Source: Xiphophorus maculatus
Taxonomy: Eukaryota > Chordata > Actinopteri > Cyprinodontiformes > Poeciliidae
Direction: 5' to 3'
Length of the DNA: 64,000 nucleotides
Assembly (NCBI RefSeq): GCF_002775205.1
Contig: NC_036457.1
Location: forward strand, 8,014,024 to 8,078,023
The number at the start of each line of letters is the position of its first letter. Within the stretch, counting starts at the first letter, position 1. A model generated the notes under the pieces. That model worked only from the letters and a program-made list of their open reading frames with translations, searched no databases and was not told the origin of the DNA. Below are positions 35,306 to 50,300 of this stretch, in pieces. The position numbers were made by a program, and so were the translations under genes.

Positions 35306-38300
35306 TCAAACATAAGACTCCTTTGCATACGAAAATTCCTCGAACACTGGCTGGCTGCACCTCCGGGACACCATCTCATGCTGGCCTTTGGATACCGACT
35401 CGGACATCGCTCTCTGGCGAAATGGCTGCCGCTGCTCCACGACTGTGTCCTGTGCCATTTGAGAGAAGCAGTCCTGGTTGTATAAGTACTCTCTGACTGG
35501 AAGGTCATAGTTCATAGAGGAAGGGCGGGACCTCGTTATGGCATCCTGTACGGTCATGGAGCCATAATGCGGAGGGGGTGCAATGTTCTGCACAGCCTGC
35601 TCATATGATGGAGGTCTGGAGGGAAGCCTGCTGTCCACCTGCTTGAACACTTCGATGGCGGACAGAGGGCGTGGCTTGGGCAGAACGTCGGCGGAGGGAT
35701 CTGCTTCACTCTGCGAATCCTCCTGAAGAGTCTCTGGGAAGGAATTTTCCTTCTGAGCGTCCTTCTTTAGGCTGTTTCTGCTGAAGGCACCCAAGCTCCT
35801 GGTTCTCATCAGGACCTTAGAGGCCACCCTCATGGACTGTGATCTCCTCTTCTCCTCTGAAATCGGCCTGGGAACGTCCAGTTTGCCGTTCGTCGTCACC
35901 AAAGGTTGACTGTTGTCTTTCTTGGAACACCTTGGCGACCCCGTGGGGGAACTGGTGAAGACGGAGCTCTCCGATTGGTTCGAGGCGGTACTTTCCAGGG
36001 AAGAACAGGAGCAGTCCTTGCCCATGTAGGGCAGCAGATCCATGTTGGAGCTGCAGCTCAGCTTAGGGAAAGACAAAACCGAGCTGGCTCCACCACGGCT
36101 TTTCAGCAAGAAGGAGTCGTCTGAGATCTGCTTTTTCAGCGGCTGGCCGTCAAAGTCGTCCCGCTGCATGTAGCAGTCGTCGTGGCTCCTGGCGTGGCTG
36201 CACAGGTTCTCCAGATTCTCCGGGAGGAGGAGGATGGGTTCGGAGCAGCGGCGGTTGAAGGGAGCCTTGTTGTCGAAGGCGGCGTCGGATTGCCAGGACG
36301 AGGTGGTTATGCTGGGACTGAGGGATGAATACGAAGAAGACGAGCCACGGCCTCCATCTATGGAGCTTCTCTTCTCTCCCGCCTCTCCATCGCCATCTGG
36401 GTCAGTGCTGTCATACGCAGAGTCATGGTGGACCGAGGAAAGAGAGTCTACATGGTGGGAAAGAGACACAGTTAACATAAATAGATAAAGTGTATGTGTT
36501 GGTTTAGTCTCTGTCCAAACTTCACGCCACTGGGGCCAAAACTGGTAAATTTAAACTAATGGTGGCCACAAAATTCATTCAATTTAAAATGCAAAAGTTT
36601 GTTTATTTGATTTGTTTTTCCTTTTTCCCCAATTGTTTATAAAATATGTATATAATTAAAGATTAAAAACATGAAAATGGCTTCACTGTTAAAGGAAAAA
36701 CAGAATTTCCCAATTTTCTGAGTCAACAATTGTTTTATATTTTGTTGCCAAAAAAAATTATTTCAAAGGCCACGCTTTGGACTCTAATTATGAGTTAGTC
36801 TTTAATTACCTTCATCTGTATCCAGCAAGCATGGAATATTTTCTCCAAGAATCATGCAGTTCTCAATCAGGAACTGAGTAAGTTCTGTGGCCTGCAGGAA
36901 AAAAAAGAAAAAAAATGTAAAACAAGCCAGATAGAACGTAATTTCATTCCTACACCATAATCTAGAGGTAAGAGTCCCTGCAAGTGTGATCTGGCTTGTG
37001 AAAACTCATGAGGTTTTCTGCACAGCTAACCACAAAGCTTCAAAGCAGAAAAAGTGAGAGAGCACATTCATCTCAAGAGTTTCTACCTTCTGCATCTTTT
37101 CCCTCTGCCCGTCCAGCGGCGTCCCATCCAGCTGCAGCAAGGTGGGGCCGATGCACACCGCCAGATTGGAGGCGTCCATTTTGTTGATGTCTGAGCTCTC
37201 TAGGATGCAGTGGAAGAGGCAGACCAGGTACTGCAGGAGGAGTTTGTTGGGCCCCGGAAGATCATCGAGTACCCTGGCAGCGGAGGAAGGAAGAGAAAAA
37301 GAACAGGAAGGAGATAAGTTTGGCGTTCTTCAACTTGCTTAGAGTTTGTTCCCTTTTTTAAACTGATCAGACTCAGAAAGAAGAAGTGGCTTTTGTACGG
37401 CCTACAGATGGAGGACAGTGGGGATATTCTGCAGAAAAAAACTCCACTCAGAAAAACCCTTGTCTGCTGTTAACCGCATAAGCATTGATAAAAAAAAAAA
37501 AACACAAAAGATGTCCTTCCACATATAAATACCACATCTTCCACTGAAAAGATGATTCAGGTGCTAAAAATGTCTCTGGGAAGACCAGTTGGGAGTGGGT
37601 GTAGATTTACTCACTTTCTGATTTCCAGAGTTCGCTGCTCGGTGTCTTCATGGTCCAGAGCTGCTGTCCACCTGTTGTAAAGGTCAGACCTGAGCAGGCT
37701 GTGGGGAAGTTCCTTCAGGAAACACTGCAAAATAAATAAATAAAAATAGGGATGAGCTGCAGGAATAAAAAAAAAAACATTTCTATGATGGTTTAAGATC
37801 CTTCATAGTACAGATGGTTTCTTTAGTGTTTAAGGCAGCTATGGTGGAAAACAGGTAGCAGCTGGTGCGATAAACTGTTGTAACAATGTGGGTTTTTTGC
37901 AAACCAATGATATTTCTAGTTGTAAAAAAAGGCGATTTAATCTTAAGAATGCCAGTGTGTTCTGTTACTCACTTTGAGGAGTCCGACCAGCAGATGGACC
38001 TGCTGACCCTCGAGGTCCACATCTGTGCCGTTATCCAGCTGCTCTCTGAGGTCCTTCATGAGCCGCGTGTTGCACGGCTTCCGAAACACTCCCTCCGTAG
38101 ACGGGCCCCTCTTCTTCAGCAGCAGCAGCAGGTCCTGATGGGAGCAAGATGCAGTGAATAAACATGCAGCTAAGTAGATGTTTGCTGTTCAGAAACATGG
38201 GATAAAAGATTTTGGCATTTCCTTTTAGGTTCAACATTTCAAAATAAACTTACTGTGATGGGTTTGGGAAGCGAGTAGTCATCAGGGCAGATGTTGCTAA

Positions 38301-41300
38301 GTGGCTGCCCAAACAGCTGATTCTTGGTGCCTTTATTTGCGTGGCATGCCTTGCTGGAAGTCCTCCTGAGCTTCATCCTGTTCCTCACCAGGTTCCATTT
38401 GGTTTCTGAAGACGACAAATGCACTGTTAGCATAATCTGGTAACACATCACATGACTGAGTCAAATGCAGTGAAAACAAAAGTTTGTTTTGTTCACTTGT
38501 TCAACCTAAGCAGGCACTAGATTTTCTTTTTTTCGACTCTGCGGTTAATTTTTCAAACCTAATGGGCCCTCCCCCTCTGCACGGTGGCAAAGACCTGCAC
38601 CATATCCACCGCGAGAGAGAGAGAGAGAGAGAGAGAGAGGAAGACGTGTGCAAAAATTGTTCAAACTCACCAGAGGACTGTGTCAGTCGCTCCTCTTGAT
38701 TGTTCAACTGTTTTGACAAAGCGCAGTTCTTCGCATCGCCCTGGCAACATAATAAAGGAAAAGAGATGTGGTGATGAACATGGAAGAGGAACATGAGCAT
38801 GCAAGAGCAAAAGCAGAAGAATATGGGTCTTTTTTCTATTTTAAACCACATAGCACTTAGCAACATGTCCAAAGTGAATGATCACAGGTTATGTAACCAG
38901 AGGCATAAGCAGTCACCTCCCATCTCATTATCAGATTTTTGCAACAATCTCAAGTTCTACTGTACATCCTGCACATATCTACACTTGCATGATATATAGA
39001 TATACATATATTTACACAAAAAAAAACACATGTTGATCACAATAAGTTTATCTTTTGACCTACCTCCGGTGTAAGCACAATTATTTGCTCCATGCCACCT
39101 CCTGTTAGAGTTTTAGTCTGTAACCAAAAGACAGACGTTAGGAGAAGTGTAATTGTGTAACAGTAAGCTTGAATTTTTTCCAGTTTAACGTGGCAGTGTA
39201 GACTTACAACGATGCTGCCACTCAACACCTTCATGAGGACGTCCGGGGGTGAGGAAGAAGCACAACCAGTCCTCGTTTTTGCGTCTCTAATTTTTCTGCA
39301 ATGGCGATAAATATAAAAATTGTTCAAAATGCTGCATGTTTCCATCAAGATCTGCTCTAAACTCTTTTATATATATTCTTTAAAATTGAAAATTAAAGCT
39401 TGGTGTTAGAGTCTAATCAGTGAATCCTTATGAGTTTCTTTGTTTATAATAACCAAAACCTTCATTCAGGAATTTGATGAATTAATTTTTAGTTTCAACT
39501 CAACATCTGATCTTAACATTTAGCTGCACCAGTAGTCAGAAAATATGCAAGATATGTAAATTTGGTAAAAAGGATTAAATATTGACCTCACCTGTGAAGA
39601 GTATCTGACCAGCGTTCTTTCACCTCAGGCGAGCTGTGGGCGAGAAAACAGCATGGTATGAGTTACTAAATCCACAGAGCGACTCCAACACGCTTCTCTG
39701 CTGACAGTGGGAGGAATGAGACGAGCCGCGCACCCACTGTGTCTTTTAACAACTCTGGTGGAAAGTGTATCTCAGTCATGGGAAGAGGAAGCAGCGTCAC
39801 GGCATGCCCCATTCAGACACCTTCCACTTCCTCATAGACGTACAGCGCTGCGGTGGCTTTGTGTCCACCAGTGGAAACAGGACGGCGACCCAAATATGCG
39901 TGTCTATTTGCTCACCTGCGAGGCTCCGGCATTAAAACATCAGATATACCAGCCGGCACTCGCGTTTGTCTGTTAAAATGCCAACACACTGTTTATCTAA
40001 GGCTCCAACTCGAAGTGAATGTGAAACCTTCACACAGTGAATCATAACTCAAGTCCAGTCAGACAAAAAGAGAAGGGCTCTCATCTTTAAACACAACAAC
40101 TCAAAACCCACTTGGGTATTAATCAGTTTCTTGGAATACATAAATGGGTGAAAAACACAGTCCCAGTGTTCGATTGTGATGACTTTGCGAGAAACGTGGG
40201 AGTCACTAAGCACCACAAATGAGCAATTTGTCATCTGGTGCCGCTATAGTGATCAGAAATACACAGCAGGGAAAAATACACTTTCATTCCCTTTTAGCCA
40301 ATCACAAAGTCTTGACTACAAAGAATGAGCAAGGTTTCTCCTGCACTTCATCCTTACAGTAAAGGCCTGCATTTCTTGCCAGCCTCTGCAGTTAATTCCC
40401 TCACGCAGAGACGTGCTTTGCGGCGATGTCCAAACTTCCTATTTTTTTGTGGAGTTTTGTCTTGTGATGCTCCAGGGCCAACTTTCTTTTTGGTACTTCC
40501 TCATTTTCCGAAAGGTCACACATCATATGACCATTCTACTACTGAATACGTGCACATGTTCTCGGTTAAAGACTTGCATTCAGACATTTTGAGGAAAAAA
40601 AATGTTTACACCAAATTTCAAAGGTTTTCATTCCCATTTCACACTTTCATATTTTGTCACATACACACCTGCACAACCAACAAGAAAGTACAAAGTGGTT
40701 TCTGTATGGTAAGTCTAATTCTAGTCAAAGTCAAGAATTAAATCCAATTGAGAATGTGTGGCCTCCATCCATTCTGTCTTAACTTGAGTTATTCTGCTAA
40801 AACTAATGGGTAAAATGTCAATCTAGATGTTCAAAGCTGGAGTAGAATAGACATATCCAAATGGTGCGTTCACACCAAACCCGTTTCACGCGACAGGCAT
40901 CTCTGGTCTACATTCAAAGTCTAATATGGAGGCGCGTCGAAGGTCCATTGTGGTGCGTTTCGAGTGACCAGTGTGGCACGACTTGAAGCCTTGGGAGCGT
41001 TTTGAGCGTCTGACAAACTGGCCGGTAACAGAAAACAACAACCAGAGCAATTTTGACGCATCTTGCGTGTCTTACGCGCCCTTGATGCACCTTCAAATAG
41101 ACTTTGAATATAAACCAGACATGCCTGACACACGAAACGCGTTTGGTGTGAAAGCACCACAACAGATCACACTTTTCAGGAAAAAGTTTTAAAAACCAAA
41201 TATCCTTTCACTTTAAAAGAAAGAATAAACAGGTGTTCATTATTCTTGCTTGCTTAAAAAGTGGTGAAAACTGCATGGATGAAGTAATGATCACATGAAG

Positions 41301-44300
41301 ATACTCATTGCTACACAAATGCATGATCCTGCTTGAGACACTTGTGAATCAATCAGGTTACATGCAGTTGTTTGTATGTGAGTCAAGTGCTGTGTTTGAA
41401 ATCTCACCGAAAACACACGAGACAAAAAGTGAGAGCCCAAGCCAGGACAAGAGTCAGCCTGGGATCAACGTCCCCCGCTGTCCCACTGTCGTCCTCCTCT
41501 TCTTCCTCTTCCTCCTCAAAGTCACAAAGCCAAATGTCCTCCAGGTTCACTCTTTGCTTTAGGCGGTAGCTGGCTGTTGACCTGTTTCAGCAGAACAGAA
41601 ACGAAAAGCAATAGGAGAGCTAAATCGTTTTTCTGATTTCTATTTATGCCTGTTTTTGGCATCCACGCAGTGCAAGTCTCAGTTCCATAAATTTCTATCT
41701 TATTTATTGACTTTTCTTTTAGACTTTGTAAACAAAATGATGAGAAAATAGTTTTGTTTTGAAGAGTTTTGTTGTTGAAGAGTGTTTTAAAGAGGTTTAC
41801 TTTCAAAACCATTCACTGTTTATCATTCACTGTTGAGACAGAGAAATGATGGTTTAGATTACATTTGTTCTTAGTATTCATTGACATTTCAATGAATTTC
41901 TCTGTAAGTACAGCTCACTACCTGTGCTCTAAAAGGCTGATAGTTGAGTGAAACACCCAACAAAACCGCATCCATAAGACCGTGAGCCATTTCTCCCTTT
42001 GGGTCTAGACTCACATGCTTGTTTTGGTTAGATTTAACTAGAATGTCCTGCACTATAGTTCACTTCCCGCTTTTGGAGCGGTCTCCAGTCCACTTTGCAT
42101 TCACATACCAACTGAACCAAGACCTAGATTTGTAGGTGGACCAGAGATCAGAGTTCAATTACACATTCACACCTCCCCAAACGAACTGGACTTTCTAGAG
42201 AAACGAGCCAGAGTTTGATTAAAGTGAACTAAACAGGATTGGTGTGAATGATGCACCCTTACATGGCAAATATATATATTTTATTGTCTTGACCGGCATC
42301 AAACCTATATAAGCAATTAACATTTCTATAATTTTTTTTAAAAATCCCATTTGAAACCAAATTTTCTACATACATAAAGCTCTGGAAAAAAATTAGAGAC
42401 CACTTAATAATGTGAGTTTCTCTGATTTTACTATTTATATGCATATGTTTGAGTAAAATGAACATTGTTCTTTTATTCTATGAACTATGACAACATGTCT
42501 CTGAAATTCCAAGTAAAAAATGTTTATTTATTTGCAGAAAATGAGAAATGGTCAAAATAATGAAAAAGATGCAGTGCTTTCAGACCTCGAATAATGCAAA
42601 GAAAACAAGTTCATATTCATTTAGAAACAACAATACTAATGTTTTAACTCAGGAAGAGTTCAGACATCAATATTTGGTGGAATAACCATGAGGTTTTCAA
42701 AGGGGTTCACTGCAGTTCACTTCATTTTTTTCCATAGCCGTATGTGATTGTGTGTGTAGGTAGAAATTCTCAGTGGTATATAAACAAAAAGCTGACCAAG
42801 GCTATTACAATGTGAAAGACTATTTTGTAAAGATTTTGTACAGTTTTCCAATTGGTTTCGCCATCTTCAACTTTAATAGTCAATGATCCAAAGCTGTTTT
42901 CCGACCATCTTATCCCCAAACTAAAGTAATCATCGAAAAATTTGAAAGTAAAGCGTTGAAAGCCAGACACTGTAAACAACTGTTTTCACGTGACCAAACA
43001 ACTGGCAGTCTCTCCAAAAAAAATATGAAAACTGAGTAATGATGCATAAAGTCATCTGTGGAAGTAATTGGTGCTCATGAACAGGTTTACAGTGGCGTGT
43101 TGTTGTCCCAGCTGTGTATACCTACAGGAACAGTGGGTAGGTTGTGGTACAGAGATGACTGTGAAAATCCTCCCACTCAAAAGCTATAAAACTTCCACCG
43201 ACTTTTACAAACAGATCGGATCTGAGCTGTGAGACAAAGTACAGTGATAGTTATTAAGATTTGTTTTAAAGTACAGTAGTTCTGTGGGTTAGAAAAGCAA
43301 GATGAGACTTTTTACTAGAGTTAATTTATGTGGTATCTGTATCGGCACTTTGACTTAAATTAAAAGCAGATAAAAGTTACTTATGGTTTGAAATAGGTAT
43401 CTGAGAAAAACAAATTTTTTAAGGGAATACCTTTGATTTCCCCATCTAATAACTTCTCTCACAGGGAAGCACCCTGCTTTCTTTTTCTATTATTGTAAAG
43501 TCAGAGTGACAACGTTCGACTGGGCTGCGTTGCTGGGAGATTCCCCAACACTCCAAGCATGCAGTTCAAAAATACACAGTTTGTTTCTACTTCCCCATTT
43601 TACTCTGCAACAAACACGTGGCATTTTCAACAGAAAGCCCTTCAAAAAACAGAAGAAGAAAAAAAACTCTATAAGCCTATAAATCAACTCCACTCAACTT
43701 GATGTTCCAGATTAATCCAAACGCTATATTCATAGGAATGTAGGAAAAACTTACTTTAGTTTTGCGAAGATGAGGACATCAGTGAAAAGAAACAGGTGTC
43801 GCTCCTTAGTCTTCGTCCCCTCAGTGACTTGGGCACATTCGTCCAACAGCAGTTCACCATTCTCGCTGGTCAAACCCAGGACAAACGGACTCTGTTCAAC
43901 AGACACCCAGCAGGGAGCCTCTTCCCTGAGCCAGAGGACACACACCAAAACATGAGTGATTCTCAGCCTCACCAGGCCAAACAGACTCCAGAAGAATGAA
44001 GGCTGTTTTCTATATCCTGCCTTTAATGGGAAGAGAATTTCAAATCCTTAAGCTGCTGGGAAATCACCATATTCAAATTAATACACTTGCAAAGGTCATT
44101 GTTAGACAAAGAAAGCAGATGGTCTGAGTTAGTATCAGTTTGAAACAGCAAGTGTAAAAAGGGTAAATCCAGGCAAGTTGTGGACACTTCCTGCTTTCTA
44201 TATTTTATTATTGTTGGTTTGTTTTTGATTGCTGTTTCGTTCTCATTGAGCTTGAGTAGTAAAAACCTCAAATAGTCATGTACTGTAGTTAGTTCTGGTT

Positions 44301-47300
44301 GTAGAGAATTTGAAGAACAATACTGGAATTGAACATCATTAGCATTAAAACTTTTCATAATTTAATTGTAAATGATTCATGTATTCAATCACAGGATAAT
44401 CGTATATGGTTCTTTTTATTTGAAGTGTTGTATAAAACTCTTCCCTTTATAAAACAGCACAAAAATATAAAAAGACCTACATTCACACTAATGACATATA
44501 ACTAACATTTTAAGTGACTTAATTATTCTCTATTTATGTAAAAGCATTCATATTAACTACCAGAGGTCACGTAAATTATTACGCTGATGCTTTGAAAAAC
44601 CTTATTGCTCTCTTAGCAAAACATCATAAGAAAAGTGACTGATAGGACAATAAGCTAACAGGCTAACAAGCAGATATGCTAACATTTTTGGCTTTATTCT
44701 TTACATTTTATTTTAAAATGTCACACAGATTGAAATAGTTTGAACTCATAAAAGATTGAAACAGTTAGCTTAGCTAACTATAATGCTAACACTGCACCCA
44801 AATAGCTCCTCTGTGAAAAAGGAGGAGCTTCTGTTTTACTTCAATGTCACACTTTATGTATTATAGCAAACTAATCTTAACAAAGGCTAAAATATATTGT
44901 GATGATACTCAAACTTCTGAGAAATGATTCTGTTTAATGGGGAAAAAAAAGGTAGGACATTACATTTGTCTTTGTTAAACACCCTTTGCATTTGCACCAA
45001 AAAAAGTCACAGTTGTTATAATGCCATTATGATGTTCTGGGGCAGTTTTGCTGTTTCAGGACCCAGATAACTTGCAACAATTCAGGTTATCTCTGCCTAA
45101 CATTATATGTTTTATGATCTGGAACATGTAAGTGAAAGAAAAAAGCAAACATACAATAAAGCTATAAAGTGTCAAATACTTTTCACAGCTCTGTAGGTGG
45201 TACAAATCCACAGCGGAGTCTTTAAATACTGTAGAACGGTAGTGATAGGCAGCTCACTTAGTTTATATGGTCGCAAAATGCTGAACCGATTATAGTTGGG
45301 ACTTATAAGGTAAAATCAGCAGCTTAATTTTAATTCTGCCATTCGCATTCAAATGTTGAGTGTGATAGTTATTCATTTTTATAATTTTGAAAAATGTTCT
45401 TGTGGTTGTGCTTTACCTAAAGTTGTAAGGTTTAAAAAAAAGTTTTGCTGTTTTGAAACTCAGGCTTTTAAAGCAAAGGCGTGAAACAAACTGTTAATAC
45501 AGCTATGTTCTTTATATGCAAGCTTTTATACTTTTTATGGTGCCAGACACGTACAGCGCTCATGTTTCAAAGGCACTTCAAAATATTTCAACTTCCTCAC
45601 CGGGTGTCTGAGCAGAAACAGATGAGGGCAAACTTAAATTTGTTGTGGGGAGTTGCAGACACATCCTAATAAAAGTCAGTTCACTCGATGCTTTAAGAGA
45701 TCATTAAAAAGTTTAGTAATTCAATCCAACAACGTACTCTACTACTACTACTTTACTGAAATTCAACTTAAAAAGATAACTTTCTGTTACATTCAGTGTG
45801 CTGACTTTAAGCGTTTATTGCCGTGTACCCAAGAATATCATGGGAAAGTTAAGTGGAAGAAAAATTGCATATCAGCACGTAAAGTGGCATCCTTTGAGTC
45901 CTGCAGCAATGCTTATTCAAGAGTTTGTGAGAGATTCATGCAGACTAGACTGAATGAGAGACAACGTTAGAAGCAACTTACATGAACTGAGGAGAAAAAG
46001 TGTAATTGCTCTGTGGTCCAAAGTCCTCTTTTCAGGTAAATTTTGGATTTTATTTTTGGAAATCAGCAGTTTTTCAGCAGGTCTTGGCATCTGCCCACAC
46101 AACAATACTCACTTTAAAGGCCATGGTGATACTATACTTTGTTAGCGACCTGACTCATCTGACCTAAATTCCACAGAAAATATACACAAGACACACCGCA
46201 CCGAAGCAGTAATTTATGGAAAAGGAACACAGACCAAAAACTGCAAGCACATGCTTTTCAATAGGTTGAAATTTTTACATAAATATAGTTTTTTTTTATT
46301 GGTCTTATAAAGTTTTCCATAAAACTGAACTTTGTATTTATTCTTGGCTGTAATCCATAAACATCAAAATGACCAGAAATACCTGAAATATGTCACTCTG
46401 TGTAGAGTTACTCTATCTGATGCAGTTAATTTTTTTGAATCGAGTTACTGAAATAAACTTTTTAATGACGTTCTAATTCACATAGATCAAGTTGTTTGTG
46501 TACCTTAATACTAGACTGCCCACTCAGGGAAGAAAGGACTCTGAAGAAAGGTATCAGGAAGCACCACACAAAGGTGCAGCTAAACTTCAAAGGGGTTCAT
46601 TTTCCCTCTGTGTGGCAAAACTAGCAGCCATTTTCCAATAAACACATGAAAAAGATTGTCAAGGATGATTAACAAATTGATCATGTTTATTATGGAAAAG
46701 TTGGGTTAAGTGATTAACCAAATCCAGGAAAGTCACTTTTGTTGATGTTTGTGTCTAAGCTAGTCGAAGCTGAGATCAAACTGGTTTGTGTTGAGTGAGT
46801 GTGAAACCAGCTTTGGTGTTCGCTCATCCCACTGCCTCTTGGGGAGCAGAAATTCAAATCGCTTCCCCGGAGGTGGTTTCCCTGCGTTTTCTCTGTGGCC
46901 TACAATCGATGACTCATAACAAGCAGACAAATAAAACAGTGTGAGTTTTCTTGGCACTCTAAAATAAACAACATAAAAAAAGAAAAGCAAAGAGAACTTT
47001 GAGCATGATCTAATATCTGTGGTTTTATCAATATGATGCTGGCTTTGCTGCAGCTTGGCTCACTTTTTGAGGTTGAATTGGAAAAAATTGTTTTAAAATG
47101 AGGTCATAATTTTTCACACGTTTCTTTGTCTTGTGGATAAAGCTTTTTAATTATTATTTAGATATAAAATTGTAATTTACAGCTTTATTTTATGCTATAG
47201 ACAGTGCTTTCCACACGTAACATTGTAGAGTAATAAATAAAGGAAGAATAAAACCTCTACTAACCTCAGCATGTGTACGTCAGAGGCATACCCACCAGAG

Positions 47301-50300
47301 TGAAACTAACACCCACAGCCCGCCCCCCTCCATGATGTCGAATGTAATGAATGCAACGTCGAGCACTGACTGGCTGGTTTTGTGAGGGTGGGTTGTGTCT
47401 GACATTTGTCTCCTTTGCTTTGAAGAAGTCACCCACCACTGTGGGGGTCTCCGCTCAGCCCCCTGATGATGACGGCTTGGAAAGGTTAAACGTTTGATAA
47501 ACAAGATGGGTCGATACAGAGCCCACATGTGTGACTTAACTAAATTTAAAGTAGGTAGAAGGTGTCATGGTGGATTTTTTTGGCTTTTACTCTTCTATCA
47601 AAACATTAAAAGCAAGATACAGTAGTTAAACATATTTCATAACATAAAACTAAAGCTTTAATTTCATTTTAGGGGATCTGTAGAGACTGTTTTTGTGGCC
47701 CTCCAGACTTGAAAAGGCTACGTACTTAGAACCTTCCAAATAACATTTGTGTCTTAAATATCGTTTTATCAATCAAATCAAATAAGTTTTATCTGTATAA
47801 TGCTACATTACATATGTGAAAATATTACTTAACTTTAAAAGGAGCTCATCGAATGCAGAGATAGTTATTCATTAATATTCGAAAAGTTTGTTTATTTTGT
47901 AGTTTTGTCAATATTTTCTACCAAAACTGGTCCTTTGAGGAGATTTGTGATCTTTATATTGCCCAAAAGGAAATGAGTTTGACATCTAAACTATATACTT
48001 CTTCAGGAAACTTTTATGTACAAAAAAATGTATAATAATTTAGTTTTTCTACGAATTACTGTAATTGTTTGCCACATTCAACGGGCTTGAATCATAGAAA
48101 TCCAAGCGCGAACTGAAACCGTAACAAACAAATGTTGTTAAATCACTCAAATCCTGTCGACACATAAAAATGGCGGAGAGGAAAGTTTAAGAGTATTTTA
48201 AGGGTATTGTGTCAAAACGTTTGTGGGTAAAACCCCTCGGGGGACATCTGTGTTTGAGGCCGGCCTGGGCGCACAGAGTGGTAAACATGGTGGCAAGTCG
48301 CAGGTGTCACACATGGTGGGTTCAGGGGGACAGGAAGTGTGCTTCTTTCTCTGTTTGCTCTGCGTGAGGTGCGACTTTCAGATTGAGTGCTGCCACCTGT
48401 TTGTGTGGGGATCTGGGGTCTAACATTTTTATGTTTTTGTAGTATTCTAACACTATTAAAAGGAAAATGTGTCTTACTGAAAGTACAAATTAGGCTTTCA
48501 AACCAATTGTGTGTGTTTGATTTTGAGAAACATGCAGATATTTGGCAGCTTTATTACTCATGTTTAGTAAACAATCCTACATTGTGTAACACTGCATTGT
48601 ATTCAATCACTCCATGTCAAGTTTCTTACAATGTAAGCAAATGCTTACTTCTGTGACACTAAAAATGCAATTAAGTACAAAACAAACCATGAAGCACCAA
48701 CAAAAAAACAAAGATAATAAACAAATGCAAACAGGAAGCAAACACAGATGAGTCAAACAGAAACTTGCTTGTGAAGAAGTAGAGTACCTTCAAAAAGTAC
48801 TCATAACCTTTAAACTTTCTCACATTTTTTTTTAGATTGCAACCAGGAACTTTTATTAAATTTGTTTTTACGTGATAAATCAAGAAAATGTAGCATGCAA
48901 TTGTGATATGGACAAAAACTGATGCATGGTTTTCGCTTCTTTTAGTTACGAAAAAATAAATAAGTAAAACGTATTCTAAGCATTAGTGTCGAGTAGTTAT
49001 ATTTTAAGATCACCACACTTCAGAGATACTTCTGCATATCATCAGCACAGAATGAATCATTTAGATAAATAAGAAAAAAACAGTTAATCGTCTCTGACTC
49101 TCGTTGCTCTCAAAGTTTTAAGCCAGTTCTGCTTTCTGAAATCTGACACCCAAACTAGAGAACGGTTCTTATTACTGGGCTAAAGGATCACAATATGCTC
49201 TTCAAACATGCAAATTAAAAAATTTGCATGTTTGATGTGTAGTGTTTTGTGTTGTTCTTGTATCAATGTTAATATTTTGGACATATGGCCAATTCATTTT
49301 GGAGAAATATTAACAGAAACATTTTTATAATTTTTTTTTCTTGCCTAACATCATAACAAACTAAGTGCTGTATCTTCATGGACTGAAAGGACGTGACTAC
49401 ACAGGAAACATAGAAAGGCAGCTTGAGGCTTGCAAACATTAACTTCTAAAGACATGTCTTATGGTCTGAAACCAAAATTTAAGTGTTTGGCCATAAAAAC
49501 TATTGTAACATTTGGAGGAAAACAGGAAAAGAGTCACCAACTTTGAAGTACAGCGCTGGCAGCATCATTCCCTGGGATTATTTTAGGAAATTCTGACCAA
49601 TAATCTTCACAAAACAGATAGCAGTTTGAGAAAATATTATTTGTACATATTTCAGTGTAATATATCATTTGACTGACTTTCCCCACCATTTATATTTGGT
49701 TTTAAAAGTATTAGTTTGTGCCAATAATTGCAGCTGTTTTGTGATTTTGACCTGCGCAGGAACTTCAGAAGGAAACTACAGAAAATATGTTTTTGTAAAT
49801 ACATCGGAAATAAATGCCTTTCATCAACTGCTCCATTAAGTTCAAGCTGTTTTGACCAGTTTCATTTTATGAATCAGTATTAGATGGAAGAGGTTCGTTG
49901 GTAAAAACATCTGACAAGAAAATGTGGTTACATATGTTGGCATTTGAAACTTTCCTAATAGAATTAGTAAGAATAGCAGGTGGTTTTACCTTTAGTTTCG
50001 CTTTTGAATATATTGATAGTTTTTTTTTTTTTAGAAACCTAGCTGCTCTTATTTATCTTTATTATCAATTGTAGTTCAGCTTTCTATTCAACACTTCCAC
50101 CGTTACAACATGTAAGATACCCGTGAGAACCAGCAGCAGCACAAATCGAGGGAGACTCTATCGTTATCTGAAGTTTAGAAGCTTAGTTCATGTGTGTGAA
50201 TGAACCTTCACGTGTTTACGTGTAGCAATGGCTTCAGATAAATGATTTGCACCTGATAGGAGACCATGGCATCCCAAGGGCCTTCCCAAAAACCAGGGAC

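Noticed and set aside
35906..36488. Plus-strand ORFs opposite the last tagap exon
   Set aside because: Antisense shadows of the long tagap exon.
46760..46990. 76-codon minus-strand ORF as a tagap N-terminal exon
   Set aside because: Sequence resembles neither PH/ARHGAP20 N-termini nor any family I know; no supporting splice phase.
47280..47528. 82-codon minus-strand ORF in tagap intron 2 as an extra tagap exon
   Set aside because: No phase-compatible acceptor and donor pair with protein similarity; the exon 2 to exon 3 join (AG|G = Arg) already works without it.
48223..48423. 66-codon plus-strand ORF in tagap intron 2
   Set aside because: No known domain, no splice or promoter context that demands it, and length expected by chance in a GC-richer patch.
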